The notes: generated from the sequence alone by a model not told the origin. A DNA stretch of 64,000 nucleotides from Streptococcus himalayensis (GCF_001708305.1 NZ_CP016953.1:1445501-1509500), one strand, 5' to 3'; shown: positions 18,974 through 28,492, counted from the stretch's first letter. Made by a program: numbers and translations.

Positions 18974-19906
18974 ATGAGCGTTAAAGTCAAAGATTTATTG
19001 AAAAAAGTTCGCTTAAACTTAGTTTATGGGGACCCAGACATGTTGGAAAAAGAAGTAGTCACATCGGACATTGCACGGCCGGGGCTAGAAATGACGGGGT
19101 ATTTTGATTATTATTCACCCGAGCGGATTCAGCTGATGGGAATGAAGGAGTGGTCTTATCTGACCAAAATGACTTCTCACAATCGCTACCAAGTCCTCTC
19201 CAAGATGTTTCAAGAGGATACGCCGGTCATGATTGTAGCTAGAAATTTGGAAATTCCAGAGGAAATGTTACAGGCTGCTAAGGAAAAACGAGTAGCTATC
19301 ATGCGCAGTCATGTGCCAACTAGCCGCCTATCTGGAGAAATTTCAGCCTATTTGGATTCACGTTTGGCACCACGGACCAGTATCCACGGTGTTTTGATGG
19401 ATATCTATGGGATGGGGGTTTTGATCCAGGGAGATAGCGGTATTGGAAAGAGCGAGACCGGTCTAGAACTTGTGAAACGAGGACACCGTTTGGTGGCTGA
19501 TGACCGTGTGGATATCTACTCAAAGGATGAATCGACCTTGTGGGGAGAACCAGCTGAAATTTTAAGACACTTGCTAGAAATACGGGGGGTCGGAATTATT
19601 GATGTCATGAGCCTGTATGGGGCGAGTGCTGTTAAGGATTCTTCTCAGGTTCAGTTGGCGGTTTATTTGGAAAATTATGATACTTCTAAGACTTTTGATC
19701 GCTTGGGCAATAATGCAGAAGAATTTGAAGTGTCTGGTGTTTCCATTCCTCGCATTCGTATTCCAGTAAAAACTGGGCGTAATATCTCTGTTGTGATTGA
19801 AGCCGCAGCGATGAACTTTCGTGCCAAGGAAATGGGATTTGATGCGACCAAGACTTTTGAAGAACGCTTGACCAATCTCATTCGTGAAAATGAGGTGAAG
19901 AAATGA
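18974..19906 (+). CDS. hprK: HPr kinase/phosphorylase
   Basis: 310 aa. P-loop [14 protein letters not shown] with the downstream VADDRVDIY, and the family signature [19 protein letters not shown]. The enzyme phosphorylates HPr on Ser46 when glycolytic intermediates are plentiful and reverses it when phosphate rises, so it sets catabolite repression through CcpA. It starts a four-gene operon (hprK-lgt-DUF948-YtxH); hprK and lgt overlap by 4 nt. Confidence 0.97.
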   Translation: MSVKVKDLLKKVRLNLVYGDPDMLEKEVVTSDIARPGLEMTGYFDYYSPERIQLMGMKEWSYLTKMTSHNRYQVLSKMFQEDTPVMIVARNLEIPEEMLQAAKEKRVAIMRSHVPTSRLSGEISAYLDSRLAPRTSIHGVLMDIYGMGVLIQGDSGIGKSETGLELVKRGHRLVADDRVDIYSKDESTLWGEPAEILRHLLEIRGVGIIDVMSLYGASAVKDSSQVQLAVYLENYDTSKTFDRLGNNAEEFEVSGVSIPRIRIPVKTGRNISVVIEAAAMNFRAKEMGFDATKTFEERLTNLIRENEVKK

Positions 19907-20676
19907 TTGATCCTATCGCGATTCAGCTAGGTCCTTTGAGTATTCGTTGGTATGCCTTGTGCATTATTACAGGCCTGTTGATAGCTGTTTTTCTTGCCCA
20001 AAAAGAAGCATCACGGAAAAAAATTCTTCCAGATGATGTGGTGGACTTTATCCTTTTGGCCTTTCCCTTGGCTTTAGTAGGAGCACGACTTTACTATGTC
20101 ATCTTTAGCTGGGACTATTATAGCCAGCATTTAGGGGAGATTGTTGAGATTTGGAATGGGGGCATTGCGATTTACGGCGGGCTATTGACTGGTGCCTTGG
20201 TCCTTTACCTCTTTTCCAAAAGAAAATGGATTAATCCCTTGGATTTTCTGGATATTGCAGCACCAGGTGTACTGCTTGCCCAGAGCTTAGGTCGATGGGG
20301 AAATTTTTTCAATCAAGAAGCGTATGGTGCAGTGGTGAAACATTTAGACTATTTGCCAGCTTTTATCCGCAATCAGATGTATATTGATGGTGCCTATCGC
20401 CAGCCGACTTTCTTATATGAATCTGTATGGAACCTTGTTGGTTTTGTCTTGATAATGACCGTGCGTCATCGACCACAGCTTCTAAAACGTGGAGAGATTA
20501 CAGCGTTTTACCTAATCTGGTATGGATTTGGACGGCTCCTGATTGAAGGAATGCGAACAGATAGCCTGATGTTTGCCGGTTTACGTGTGTCTCAATGGTT
20601 ATCCGCCATTTTAATCATGCTAGGCATCATCCTAATCCTTCACCAACGTCGCAAAAAAGATACCCCTTATTACTAA
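19903..20676 (+). CDS. lgt: Prolipoprotein diacylglyceryl transferase
   Basis: 257 aa, membrane-embedded, ~7 helices. Signature motifs: [12 protein letters not shown] and [14 protein letters not shown] (the Lgt signature with its essential Arg and Asn), and [21 protein letters not shown] near the end. It moves diacylglycerol from phosphatidylglycerol to the lipobox Cys of prolipoproteins such as the LdcB-like lipoprotein encoded at 49.8 kb. Confidence 0.97.
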   Translation: MIDPIAIQLGPLSIRWYALCIITGLLIAVFLAQKEASRKKILPDDVVDFILLAFPLALVGARLYYVIFSWDYYSQHLGEIVEIWNGGIAIYGGLLTGALVLYLFSKRKWINPLDFLDIAAPGVLLAQSLGRWGNFFNQEAYGAVVKHLDYLPAFIRNQMYIDGAYRQPTFLYESVWNLVGFVLIMTVRHRPQLLKRGEITAFYLIWYGFGRLLIEGMRTDSLMFAGLRVSQWLSAILIMLGIILILHQRRKKDTPYY

Positions 20677-20693
20677 GAAGAATTGGAGAAAAT

Positions 20694-21083
20694 ATGTTAG
20701 AAATTGCGTATAGTTTAGTTGCAGTTGCCCTGGTGGCCTTGATTATTTATATCATTTTATTGGTCAAAAAAATTACCACTGTTTTAGATGAGGCTGAAAA
20801 AACAGTGCAAATCTTGACCAGTGATGTTAATGTCACCTTGTATCAAACCAATGAATTGTTGGCAAAAGTGAATGTCTTAGCCGATGACATTAATGGCAAG
20901 GTAGCGACAATCGATCCCCTCTTTGCTGCTGTTGCAGATCTGTCTGAGTCTGTTTCGGATTTAAATACTTCTGCTCGGCATTTGAGCCAAAAAGCGTCAT
21001 CAGCAGGTAAAAATAGTATCAAAGCGAGTGCAGGCTTATCCGCACTTCGCATGGCTTCTAAAGTCTTTAAAAAGAAACATTAA
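20694..21083 (+). CDS. DUF948 membrane-anchored protein
   Basis: 129 aa. One N-terminal transmembrane helix (IAYSLVAVALVALIIYIILLV), then a long helical region with heptad-like spacing (VLDEAEKTVQILTSDVNVTLYQTNELL), and a basic tail (KVFKKKH). Frames remain open upstream, but the ATG at 20694 has TTGGAG ahead and begins the membrane helix. Its place behind hprK-lgt and before a YtxH protein is standard in streptococci. Function unknown; a membrane-associated coiled-coil scaffold is the likely form. Confidence 0.85.
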   Translation: MLEIAYSLVAVALVALIIYIILLVKKITTVLDEAEKTVQILTSDVNVTLYQTNELLAKVNVLADDINGKVATIDPLFAAVADLSESVSDLNTSARHLSQKASSAGKNSIKASAGLSALRMASKVFKKKH

Positions 21084-21100
21084 GAAAGTAGGTTAGAAAA

Positions 21101-21553
21101 ATGGGCAAATTATCATCCATTCTTTTAGGAACAATTTCAGGAGCAGCAGCGGCAGCTTTCTTGACCAGCAAAAAAGGAAAAGAAGTGACTGCAAAAGTAG
21201 CAGACTTTGTCAATGATGTCAAAGAAAATCCAGAAGACTTCAAAGCACAGGCAGCTGATACTTGGAATGACTTTTCGCAGCAAGCAGTTCAAACCATCTC
21301 AGAAACCAAAGAAAAGGTTGAAAATGGAGAAATTACAGGAGAAACTATCTTAGAATCAGTCAAAGAAACAACGAAACAAGTCCTTGATTTTTCTCAAGAA
21401 AAATTTGAGGAAATCAAAGAGAAAATGCAAGAAACCAAGAATTCTGATTTTGTTCAAGAAGTGCAGGAAGAAACAGAAGAATTGGCAGAGGAGCCAGAGG
21501 ATACGGAAGACATTATCATTGAAATCGAATTAGAAGATGAGGAAATGACTTAA
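21101..21553 (+). CDS. YtxH domain general-stress-type protein
   Basis: 150 aa. The N-terminus (LSSILLGTISGAAAAAFLTS then KKGKEV) is the YtxH glycine/alanine-rich membrane segment, followed by a long amphipathic helix and a very acidic tail (EETEELAEEPEDTEDIII). YtxH proteins are induced by stress in bacilli but their activity is not known. Last gene of the hprK group; the CPBP gene follows 14 nt later and may be co-transcribed. Confidence 0.85.
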   Translation: MGKLSSILLGTISGAAAAAFLTSKKGKEVTAKVADFVNDVKENPEDFKAQAADTWNDFSQQAVQTISETKEKVENGEITGETILESVKETTKQVLDFSQEKFEEIKEKMQETKNSDFVQEVQEETEELAEEPEDTEDIIIEIELEDEEMT

Positions 21554-21567
21554 AAGGAGCTAGAGAT

Positions 21568-22221
21568 ATGAAAATAGTGAAGAATGTACTTCAAGTATGG
21601 GGACTAGTCTTATTGATACAATTACCAGTATTAGGAGAAATGGATTGGGGAGACTTAGAACCATCAAAATTTTCTTTACTATTTCATCTCTTGTATTGGG
21701 GAGTTAGTCTCAGCTTAATTTTCTGGGGAATCTATACTCTGCGAAAAAAAGCTTTACAGACTCGACATGAGCAAGTATCTACTCCAAATCAAAAGATTTC
21801 CTACCTTAAAATCATATTTTTAGTATTTCTTGCTATTGTTTTAGAAATTCTACTGAGCAATATTTTCCCCAGAGAAAAGAACTTTTCGAATGCTGTTAAA
21901 TTGCATGACATTTTTTCTAACTATGGCTGGATGACGTTAATGACTTTAAATCTATTATCTCCTGCCTTGGAAGAGCTTGTTTTTAGAGGAATTTTCCAAG
22001 AAAAACTGTCTCATCACTATTCAAAAAGTATAGCTATCTTTTTTTCAACGGTTGTATTTGCCTTTTTGCATACCTATACCTTGGATACACATTTTTTTCA
22101 ACATATAATCTCGGGGTTTTTATTTTCATGGCTATACAGTCAAACTGGAGATATTAAGAAATCTATTTTCGCTCATATTGCAAAAAATACACTCACAACG
22201 ATTTTACATCTGTTTCTATGA
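21568..22221 (+). CDS. CPBP-family intramembrane metalloprotease
   Basis: 217 aa, ~6 hydrophobic segments. The CPBP/Abi motifs are present in order: EELVFRGIF (EExxxR), FSTVVFAFLHTYT (FxxxH), and HIAKNT (HxxxN). The family includes prenyl-protein processing enzymes and bacteriocin-immunity proteins; no bacteriocin gene is nearby, so a housekeeping role is likelier. AAAGGAG precedes the ATG. Confidence 0.82.
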   Translation: MKIVKNVLQVWGLVLLIQLPVLGEMDWGDLEPSKFSLLFHLLYWGVSLSLIFWGIYTLRKKALQTRHEQVSTPNQKISYLKIIFLVFLAIVLEILLSNIFPREKNFSNAVKLHDIFSNYGWMTLMTLNLLSPALEELVFRGIFQEKLSHHYSKSIAIFFSTVVFAFLHTYTLDTHFFQHIISGFLFSWLYSQTGDIKKSIFAHIAKNTLTTILHLFL

Positions 22222-22223
22222 AT

Positions 22224-22251
22224 AAAAAGGGCTATCAGCTTAGTCCTTTTT
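22224..22251 (+). terminator. Terminator after the CPBP gene
   Basis: AAAAAGG pairs with CCTTTTT around a 14-nt loop. Confidence 0.65.
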
Positions 22252-22360
22252 GTGATAAAAAATCAAGTTCTATTTGAGATGCTACTGTTAATTTTTGTAA
22301 CCGCTCCATAACGAGGTATATTGAAAAAGTTCCAAAGTCTTGCTTGACTCTGGAACTTTT

Positions 22361-23873
22361 CTATTTGCAGTTGTTCTGAATTCGTTCAGTCCACGGTAAA
22401 TAAGCCTCTAGAACCTCCTTTTTTGCGAGTGACTCCTCGTTTGGAAGATGTTCCAGAAGATAAGTGATGTATTTCTCTGAATCAAGACCATGCCTCTTAG
22501 CTGTCTCCAGTAAACTCAGGATAATGGCAGTTGCTTTAGCTCCCTCAAAACTTTGGGAAAACAACCAATTTTTCCGTCCCATGACCAAGGACTTAATGGC
22601 GCGTTCTGTTACATTATTGGATAGAACCAAGCGGCCATCTTGAAGAACTGCCTTGAATAGTTCTTCATACTTAAGGCTATACTCTATCGCACGACCAAGT
22701 TTTGATCCAGGTAAAATAGATTGATTGCGGCACCAGTCGAAAAACTCATCCATCAAAGGGGCTAACTCTGCCTGGCGTTTATGTAGTCGCTCTTCAGTAG
22801 AGAGGTCAACCCAGTCATTCTCCAAGGCAAATAGACGGTCGCAATAGGCTAATCCCTTGGCACCCAAGGAAGTCCTGTCTGCCTTTTTAGGCGTCGCCTC
22901 GAAGAACTTTCTTCTGACATGAGCCCAACAACCAACTAGCTGAGCTTTGTCTAACTGCCTATATGCCGACCACATATCACAATGTACATAGCCTGTGTAA
23001 TCTCCAAGAAACTCCTTCACAACCAAACCACTCCGCCCTTTATCGTGATGATAAAGAGTGATTCCCTGTTCCTCATGCTTCCCAGACAAGAAGGTCCAGT
23101 AGAAGGTCAACTGGCTATCATTTTCCAAGACCCTATAAGAAGTCTCATCCGCATGGAGAACAGGCTGTTCTAGTAATTTCTCGTGCAGAAGGTCATAAAT
23201 CGGCTCGAAATAATACTGACTAGACTTGATGTGCCAGTTGGCGATTTCCTTCCGTGTGATGGGCAAGACAAGCTTGTTCCAATCCTCTTCCTGGCGGTAG
23301 TTGGGGACCTTCAGATTGAACTTCTGATGAATGGTGTGGGCAATAATGGAGGCTGACCCCAAGCTATGGGCCAGAGGTGCCTTAGGAACAGGAGCCTTGA
23401 TAATTTTATCGCTAAGATTGTTCTCGCTACACGCCTGACACTTGTAAGCGTGTTGGACATGGTCAATTCGCTTCAATTGTGCAGGAATGAAGACCAACTC
23501 TTGCCGTTGGACGGTTGAACCAATTTCTTTCAACTGACCATGACAGTCTGGACAAGTGCAGTCTTCGCCTTTTAGTTCATGATGAACCATCTCCGGAGTA
23601 AACTGACTGAAAACAGCCTGACGAACTCCCTTGGTTTTCTTACGTTGATAGGTAATCGTTTCTGTGTCACCTGGGTAAGTCAGCGTCTTCTTCAGGAAGT
23701 GGTTCTTCTTCAAAGAGACTTAGCTGACCAGTTTGATGCACAACCTTCTCTGATGACTTGCCATAGAGCTTTTGTGTCAGATAAGCTACTTGTTCACGAA
23801 GGAGAGCAAGTTCATTTGTGAGTTGTTGGTTAACAGCTGCTTGTTGTTTAATAATGGCTAATAACTCTTCCAT
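22361..23873 (-). pseudogene. IS66 transposase TnpC, interrupted by a frameshift
   Basis: The N-terminal 68 codons (23873-23667: MEELLAIIKQQAAVNQQLTN onward, a coiled coil and GKSSEK) end at a TGA, while the rest (from 23713, entered only by a TTG) continues in another frame. Joining them needs removal of one C in the CCC of TTACCCAGGTGA, giving ...DADLPGDTETI. The remainder is intact: zinc finger CTCPDCHGQL, and DDE contexts LHADETSY, VHCDMWSAY and NNVTERAIKSL. Either this copy is inactive or it depends on +1 slippage at CCC-AGG-TGA. Confidence 0.85.
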
Positions 23874-23922
23874 AGTCTCACCCTCCAGTTTTCTTTATTA
23901 TACCGAAAAGAAAGCCATGATT

Positions 23923-24273
23923 TCAATAGAAATCACGACTTTTTGTAGATTTTATTTTAGGACTTATCGAAAATCCCTTCATCAGCCAGTCAACTTGCTC
24001 GGAAGTGAGGGCTTTGACCTCATGTTCATCATTAGGCCAAGTGAGTTTGCCGTTTTCAAATCGTTTGTAGAGTAGCCAAAAACCTTGTCCATCCCAATAA
24101 AGAGCTTTGAACCGATCTTTTCGTCCACCACAGAAGAGAAAGACTTGACCAGAAAAGGGATCTAATTCAAATTGACGTTTAACGAGATAAGCCAATGAAT
24201 CAATCCCTTGACGCATATCGGTTTTTCCACAAACCAAGTAAACTTGTCCTAAATCACTGAGTCGGATGCTCAT
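23923..24273 (-). CDS. tnpB: IS66 accessory protein TnpB
   Basis: 116 aa. The IS66 Orf2 signature is clear: VYLVCGKTDMRQGIDSLAYL, FLFCGGRKDRFKALYWDGQG and WLLYKRFENG. It is required for transposition of IS66 elements in an undefined role. Start placed at ATG 24273, two codons inside the longest frame; it overlaps tnpA by 20 nt. Confidence 0.9.
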   Translation of the reverse strand: MSIRLSDLGQVYLVCGKTDMRQGIDSLAYLVKRQFELDPFSGQVFLFCGGRKDRFKALYWDGQGFWLLYKRFENGKLTWPNDEHEVKALTSEQVDWLMKGFSISPKIKSTKSRDFY

Positions 24274-24439
24274 AAGCAAGTACCTTTTCTAAAATAGTTT
24301 CCAGTGTTTCTTGATGAAGAGATTGGAACAAGCTTAGTTCAACTTTTCCAATACGCATTTTCAGTGCCATCTTGCTTTTGGATTTATGAGGAAATCGACG
24401 AGATTGTGGTGTTTTCAAGGGAACAATAGGTTGTGACAT
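24254..24439 (-). CDS. IS66 small protein TnpA-like
   Basis: 61 aa, basic (RRFPHKSKSKMALKMRIGK), the position and size of IS66 tnpA. The ATG at 24439 has GGAGG 8 nt upstream; a longer frame to 24505 lacks such a site and would begin close to the IS end. Confidence 0.7.
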   Translation of the reverse strand: MSQPIVPLKTPQSRRFPHKSKSKMALKMRIGKVELSLFQSLHQETLETILEKVLAYEHPTQ

Positions 24440-24532
24440 CAAAATAGCCTCCAGTTCTGTTTTCTGATAACAGTATACTGGAGGAGTGGAAAATATCATA
24501 GACACCTCGTTATTGGGCGGTTACTAATTTTT

Positions 24533-25097
24533 AATAAGGGGTTTAGGGACGAAGTCACCATATATTCTTTCCTCACTCCTGTATTTTTAGGTTCGCACTC
24601 ATCCTGGTTTGTCCCAAACTCTTACTCCCGCCCCGCAAGGTTGATTAGTTTCCACAACTCTCAATTGTGAAAGGTTGGAAAAAGATCTAGTAAAGAATTG
24701 TTCACGAGCCTCTGCTACTAGAATGTTGATTTATAAACGTTTTACAAATCAGATAATTACTGCGTAAAACTGTTCAATCTACAAAAATAATAGAGCAGGA
24801 ACTTTTGTGCAGCCTCTGAGCTTGCAAGGACCTAAACAGAGTAAATGATCTATTAACGTTCAGACTTTTGCCTTAAGGTTAGTCAGTTTTCTGTAAACGC
24901 TTCATGACAATTAAAACGGTAGAAATATTAGTTTTGTTGATTGTTTCTTAACCAATTTCTATCAGAAAAAGAGGGTAGATTTTTCATCGTCAACTGTATA
25001 ATGCTTTCATAGATTGCAATATACAATACCAAACAAAGAGAGGCTTGCAAAAGGGAATTCCAGAGGCACTGTTCATGAAGGTAGTAGCATACAGAAA
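24533..25097. other. Intergenic DNA next to IS66, with a second repeat family
   Basis: No gene seen. CCCCGCAAGGTTGATTAG (24631-24648) and AACTGTTCAATCTA (24768-24781) both recur, in the same relative order on the opposite strand, at 56970-56953 and 56912-56899. A hairpin TTTCCACAA-CTC-related/TTGTGAAA sits at 24650-24673 and resembles one inside repeat copy B (28955-28980). The remainder is AT-rich and unassigned. Confidence 0.5.
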
Positions 25098-25131
25098 AAC
25101 GGTTGAGCCGTGGGACTTCAACCGTTTTTCT
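25097..25131. terminator. Bidirectional terminator
   Basis: AAAAACGGTTGA pairs with TCAACCGTTTTT around a 10-nt loop. It probably ends the leftward DUF3270 transcript. Confidence 0.85.
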
Positions 25132-25207
25132 AGTTTGATGTTAGTAGACAATGTTGCTGTAAGTGAATACACAAAAAGCCAAGCAATTTTACAGTATTAC
25201 CTTCACA

Positions 25208-25528
25208 TCACAAATCTTCTTCTGTTGTTTCTTGAGTTTTATAGCGTTCTTGGATGATTTGATAGGTTTTTAGAATACCCAGACTGACACTCATAGCCGC
25301 TCCAAAAGATAGGAAGGCGTTGAATTTTAAGGATAAAAAGAAGAAACTAAAGAGGGCTGTTAGGACACAGAAAATAGCAATGTTTACAAAGAATAGTAAT
25401 TCTTTTAAATCAGGGCCTAACTCTTCCTCAGGGGCATACTCTTGGTAGAGGGAGGTTTCTTCTTGTTTGACATCATCATACTCGTAATGGTAGTCCTCTT
25501 GCGGGGACTGAAATCTTCTAGCGTTCAT
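25208..25528 (-). CDS. DUF3270 membrane protein
   Basis: 106 aa. Acidic, tyrosine-rich N-terminal half (SPQEDYHYEYDDVKQEE), two hydrophobic helices (LLFFVNIAIFCVLTALFSFFF and AFLSFGAAMSVSLGILKTY), and a charged C-terminus. This layout matches the DUF3270 family found in streptococci, of unknown function. AAGGAGAG precedes the ATG. Confidence 0.75.
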   Translation of the reverse strand: MNARRFQSPQEDYHYEYDDVKQEETSLYQEYAPEEELGPDLKELLFFVNIAIFCVLTALFSFFFLSLKFNAFLSFGAAMSVSLGILKTYQIIQERYKTQETTEEDL

Positions 25529-25626
25529 ACTCTCTCCTTACAATACTTTACTATTTTATCATGTTTTATAGATAAAATATGTTACAAAAGTGTTACAAAA
25601 GAAATAAGTCTCTTTTTCAAAAAAAG

Positions 25627-25656
25627 TTGGAAAGAGCAATCGAAAAGTGCTATACT
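25627..25656 (+). promoter_or_regulatory. trhP1 promoter placed for a leaderless mRNA
   Basis: -35 TTGGAA (25627-25632), 18-nt spacer, extended -10 GTGC-TATACT (25651-25656). The ATG begins 8 nt after the last base of the -10, where transcription itself should start; there is no room for a ribosome binding site. Confidence 0.7.
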
Positions 25657-25663
25657 TTTAAGT

Positions 25664-26593
25664 ATGGAAAAGATTATCATAACAGCAACGGCTGAGAGCC
25701 TTGCACAAGCAAAAGCATTAGTAGAATTAGGCGTTGACCGTATTTATGTGGGGGAAAAGGAGTTTGGTCTTCGTTTGCCGCACACTTTTTCGCATGAGGA
25801 GTTAAGAGAAATTGCGACGATGGTGCACGAAGCAGGAAAGGAGTTGACAGTAGCTGTCAACGCTCTTATGCACCAAGACATGATGAATCGGATCAAGCCC
25901 TTTCTTGATTTCTTAGAGGAAATTGGGACAGACTATATAACGGTTGGAGACGCAGGTGTTTTTTATGTCTTGAAACGAGATGGCTACTCTTTTAAAACGA
26001 TTTATGACGCCTCAACTATGGTCGCTAGCAGTCGTCAGATTAACTTCTGGGGTCAAAAGGCAGGGGCAAGTGAAGCTGTTTTAGCTAGAGAAATTCCTTC
26101 GGCAGAGTTGTTTCAAATGGAGGAGGTTTTGGAAATTCCTGCTGAAATTCTAGTCTATGGAGCCAGTGTCATTCACCATTCCAAGCGTCCACTTTTGCAA
26201 AATTACTATAATTTTACAAAAATAGACGACGAAAAGAGTAGGACGCGAGATTTGTTTTTGGCTGAGCCGGGAGACCCTGAGAGCCATTATTCCATTTTCG
26301 AGGACAATCATGGTACGCATATTTTTGCCAATAATGATTTAGATTTGATGACCAAACTTGATGAGTTGGTGGCACATGGCTTTACCCATTGGAAGCTGGA
26401 GGGGCTTTATACGCCAGGAGATTCTTTTGTAGAAATTGCCCGTCTGTTTGTAGAAGCAAGGACGTTGATAGAGCAAGGGAAATTTACAGCCAATCAAGCC
26501 TTTCTCTTTGATGAAAAAATTCATCAATGGCATCCTAAAAATCGTTTTTTGGACACAGGATTTTATGAATTTGCTCCAGATAAGGTCCAATAA
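25664..26593 (+). CDS. trhP1: U32-family tRNA hydroxylation protein, short paralogue (YrrN type)
   Basis: 309 aa, opening MEKIIITATAESLAQAKALV, with GVDRIYVGEKEFGLRLPHTFS and VYGASVIHHSKRPLLQNYYNF. Annotated as U32 peptidases, the pair YrrN/YrrO (TrhP1/TrhP2) in B. subtilis is needed for 5-hydroxyuridine at tRNA position 34. This short member lacks the full Cys cluster of its partner. The frame stays open 222 nt upstream, but length and the promoter position support the ATG at 25664. The partner gene follows 210 nt later with its own promoter. Confidence 0.85.
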   Translation: MEKIIITATAESLAQAKALVELGVDRIYVGEKEFGLRLPHTFSHEELREIATMVHEAGKELTVAVNALMHQDMMNRIKPFLDFLEEIGTDYITVGDAGVFYVLKRDGYSFKTIYDASTMVASSRQINFWGQKAGASEAVLAREIPSAELFQMEEVLEIPAEILVYGASVIHHSKRPLLQNYYNFTKIDDEKSRTRDLFLAEPGDPESHYSIFEDNHGTHIFANNDLDLMTKLDELVAHGFTHWKLEGLYTPGDSFVEIARLFVEARTLIEQGKFTANQAFLFDEKIHQWHPKNRFLDTGFYEFAPDKVQ

Positions 26594-26729
26594 GAGAAAG
26601 AGCGATTGTTATCGAATTAGATGGAGGGAGAGTTCTTCCCTCTTTTGTTTTATTTGGAAAGAACATTCATTTTTTAGGCTACAAATAAATGTTCTGAAAA
26701 TTAGAATTGTGAAAATACTTGATAGTATC

Positions 26730-26758
26730 TTGATTTTGTCCCACTTTTACTATACAAT
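26730..26758 (+). promoter_or_regulatory. trhP2 promoter
   Basis: -35 TTGATT (26730-26735), 17-nt spacer, -10 TACAAT (26753-26758). Confidence 0.65.
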
Positions 26759-26802
26759 AAAAGGGAAACATCAAACTTTTATATTGCAAATAGGAGGATA
26801 TG

Positions 26803-28089
26803 ATGGCAAAAATATTGAAACGTCCAGAGGTCTTGGCACCTGCTGGTACTTTAGAGAAGTTAAAAGTCGCCATTCGTTACGGAGCGGATGCGGTCTATAT
26901 TGGTGGACAAGCCTATGGATTGCGGAGCCGCGCGGGAAATTTCACCTTTGAGGAAATGGAAGAAGGCATTCAATTTGCCCGTGAATATGGAGCAAAGGTC
27001 TATGTTGCGGCCAACATGGTCACCCATGAGGGAAATGAAGTCGGAGCAGGAGAGTGGTTTCGCAAATTGCGAGACATAGGCATTGCAGCCGTTATCGTGT
27101 CAGATCCAGCTCTGATTGCCATTGCTTGCACAGAAGCGCCCGGGCTTGAAGTTCACTTATCGACACAGGCAAGTGCCACCAATTATGAAACCTTGGAATT
27201 CTGGAAAGAATTAGGATTAACACGGGTTGTTTTGGCACGGGAAGTATCCATGGAAGAATTGGCAGAAATTCGTCGCAATACGGATGTAGAAATCGAAGCT
27301 TTTGTTCATGGAGCGATGTGTATTTCCTACTCAGGACGATGCACACTTTCTAATCACATGAGCCTGCGCGATGCTAATCGTGGTGGCTGTTCGCAATCTT
27401 GCCGCTGGAAATATGACTTGTACGATATGCCTTTTGGCCAAGAACGCAAGAGCCTAAAAGGGGAAATTCCAGAAGAATTCTCCATGAGTGCGGTGGATAT
27501 GAGCATGATTGACCATATTCCAGACATGATTGAAAATGGAGTGGACAGTCTCAAAATCGAGGGTCGGATGAAGTCTATCCACTATGTTTCTACCGTGGCG
27601 AATTGCTATAAGGCAGCAGTGGATGCTTATTTAGAAAGTCCAGAGAAGTTTGAGTCTATCAAGCAAGATTTGGTCGATGAGATGTGGAAGGTTGCCCAGC
27701 GTGAACTAGCGACTGGATTTTACTATGGTATTCCCACTGAAAATGAGCAACTTTTCGGAGCCCGCCGGAAAATTCCAGAATATAAGTTTGTTGCGGAAGT
27801 TGTTTCTTATGATGAGGATAAGCAAGTGGCAACCATTCGCCAACGCAATGTGATCAATGAAGGGGATCAGGTAGAGTTTTATGGTCCAGGTTTCCGTCAT
27901 TTCGATGCGGTGATTACCGATTTGCGGGATGCTAAGGGCAATCAGATTGATCGTGCACCAAATCCGATGGAGCTGTTGACCATTTCAATGCCGACAAAGG
28001 TTTATCCTGGGGATATGGTGCGGAGCCGAAAGGAAGGGTTAATCAATCTTTACAAGGAAGATGGGACTAGCCAAACCCTTCGCGCTTAA
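26803..28089 (+). CDS. trhP2: U32-family tRNA hydroxylation protein, long paralogue (YrrO type)
   Basis: 428 aa. N-terminal LKRPEVLAPAGTLEKLKVAI, and the U32 signature with its cysteines in MCISYSGRCTLSNHM and NRGGCSQSCRWKYDL; the cysteines probably hold an Fe-S cluster. With prephenate-dependent chemistry it helps form ho5U34 in tRNA, and the family is paired with TrhP1 here. Two ATGs stand in tandem; the second has AGGAGG at the usual 5 nt, the first only 2 nt, so I chose the second. Confidence 0.87.
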   Translation: MAKILKRPEVLAPAGTLEKLKVAIRYGADAVYIGGQAYGLRSRAGNFTFEEMEEGIQFAREYGAKVYVAANMVTHEGNEVGAGEWFRKLRDIGIAAVIVSDPALIAIACTEAPGLEVHLSTQASATNYETLEFWKELGLTRVVLAREVSMEELAEIRRNTDVEIEAFVHGAMCISYSGRCTLSNHMSLRDANRGGCSQSCRWKYDLYDMPFGQERKSLKGEIPEEFSMSAVDMSMIDHIPDMIENGVDSLKIEGRMKSIHYVSTVANCYKAAVDAYLESPEKFESIKQDLVDEMWKVAQRELATGFYYGIPTENEQLFGARRKIPEYKFVAEVVSYDEDKQVATIRQRNVINEGDQVEFYGPGFRHFDAVITDLRDAKGNQIDRAPNPMELLTISMPTKVYPGDMVRSRKEGLINLYKEDGTSQTLRA

Positions 28090-28129
28090 TAAAGGATACT
28101 ATTTTTAGGACCTGTTTTACGGCCAACCA

Positions 28130-28163
28130 AAAAGAGCAGACTTAGGAATCTGCTCTTTTTTGT
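28130..28163. terminator. Bidirectional terminator overlapping a gene end
   Basis: AAAAAGAGCAGA pairs with TCTGCTCTTTTT. It ends trhP2, and its right arm lies inside the last codons of the leftward small gene. Confidence 0.85.
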
Positions 28164-28462
28164 GCTTGACTGATCGTATCGGGTACGAGACGAATTCGCT
28201 TGATGTCGGAAATTCGTATAATCGTTGAAATATTTTTTTTAAAATTCTTGACAATCAATTGCTGACGCTCTTCATCATACTTGACAATATCACCTGTAAA
28301 GCTCTTGTCGGAAAAAATAACATGAATTCCTGATTTTCTCTGAAGAGCGATACGAATCACTCGAAAAATATCTGCTTGATTCACAGAGACATCGGTCGTT
28401 GGCTCCTGATTGCTCACAAATTCATGCATCCTATTTAGAATCATCTTGAGAAATTTTTTCAT
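28142..28462 (-). CDS. Small YolD/LSm-like protein
   Basis: 106 aa, not assigned with certainty. A basic helical N-terminus (MKKFLKMILNRMHEF) is followed from ~residue 48 by a predicted five-strand barrel: IHVIFSDKSFTGDIVKYDEE, QQLIVKNFKKN, then STIIRISDIKRIRLV. The G-x-I-x-x-x-D spacing and the hydrophobic last strand resemble the Sm1/Sm2 pattern of LSm proteins and the YolD family. Start at 28462 because GGAGA lies 7 nt upstream; an in-frame upstream ATG exists at 28477. Divergent from a PC4-like gene across a 103-bp gap. Confidence 0.55.
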   Translation of the reverse strand: MKKFLKMILNRMHEFVSNQEPTTDVSVNQADIFRVIRIALQRKSGIHVIFSDKSFTGDIVKYDEERQQLIVKNFKKNISTIIRISDIKRIRLVPDTISQAQKRADS

Positions 28463-28492
28463 AGCTAAATTCTCCATAACTTGTTACAATAT

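Larger units (their letters stand above)
22297..24524 (-). mobile_element. IS66-family insertion sequence, complete ends
   Basis: 2228 bp. The terminal inverted repeats are GTAACCGCTCCATAACGAGG on the left and, reading inward, GTAACCGCCCAATAACGAGG on the right. It is flanked by an exact 8-bp target duplication TAATTTTT (22289-22296 and 24525-24532), as expected for IS66. It carries leftward tnpA, tnpB and a frameshifted tnpC. The insertion lies in intergenic DNA 3' of the CPBP gene and breaks no visible gene. Intact ends and duplication point to a recent insertion. Confidence 0.92.

Noticed and set aside
21568..22221. CPBP protein as a bacteriocin-immunity gene
   Set aside because: No bacteriocin-like peptide, double-glycine leader or dedicated exporter is nearby.
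25442..25663. Upstream extension of trhP1 by 74 codons
   Set aside because: It overlaps the DUF3270 gene on the other strand and crosses the promoter.
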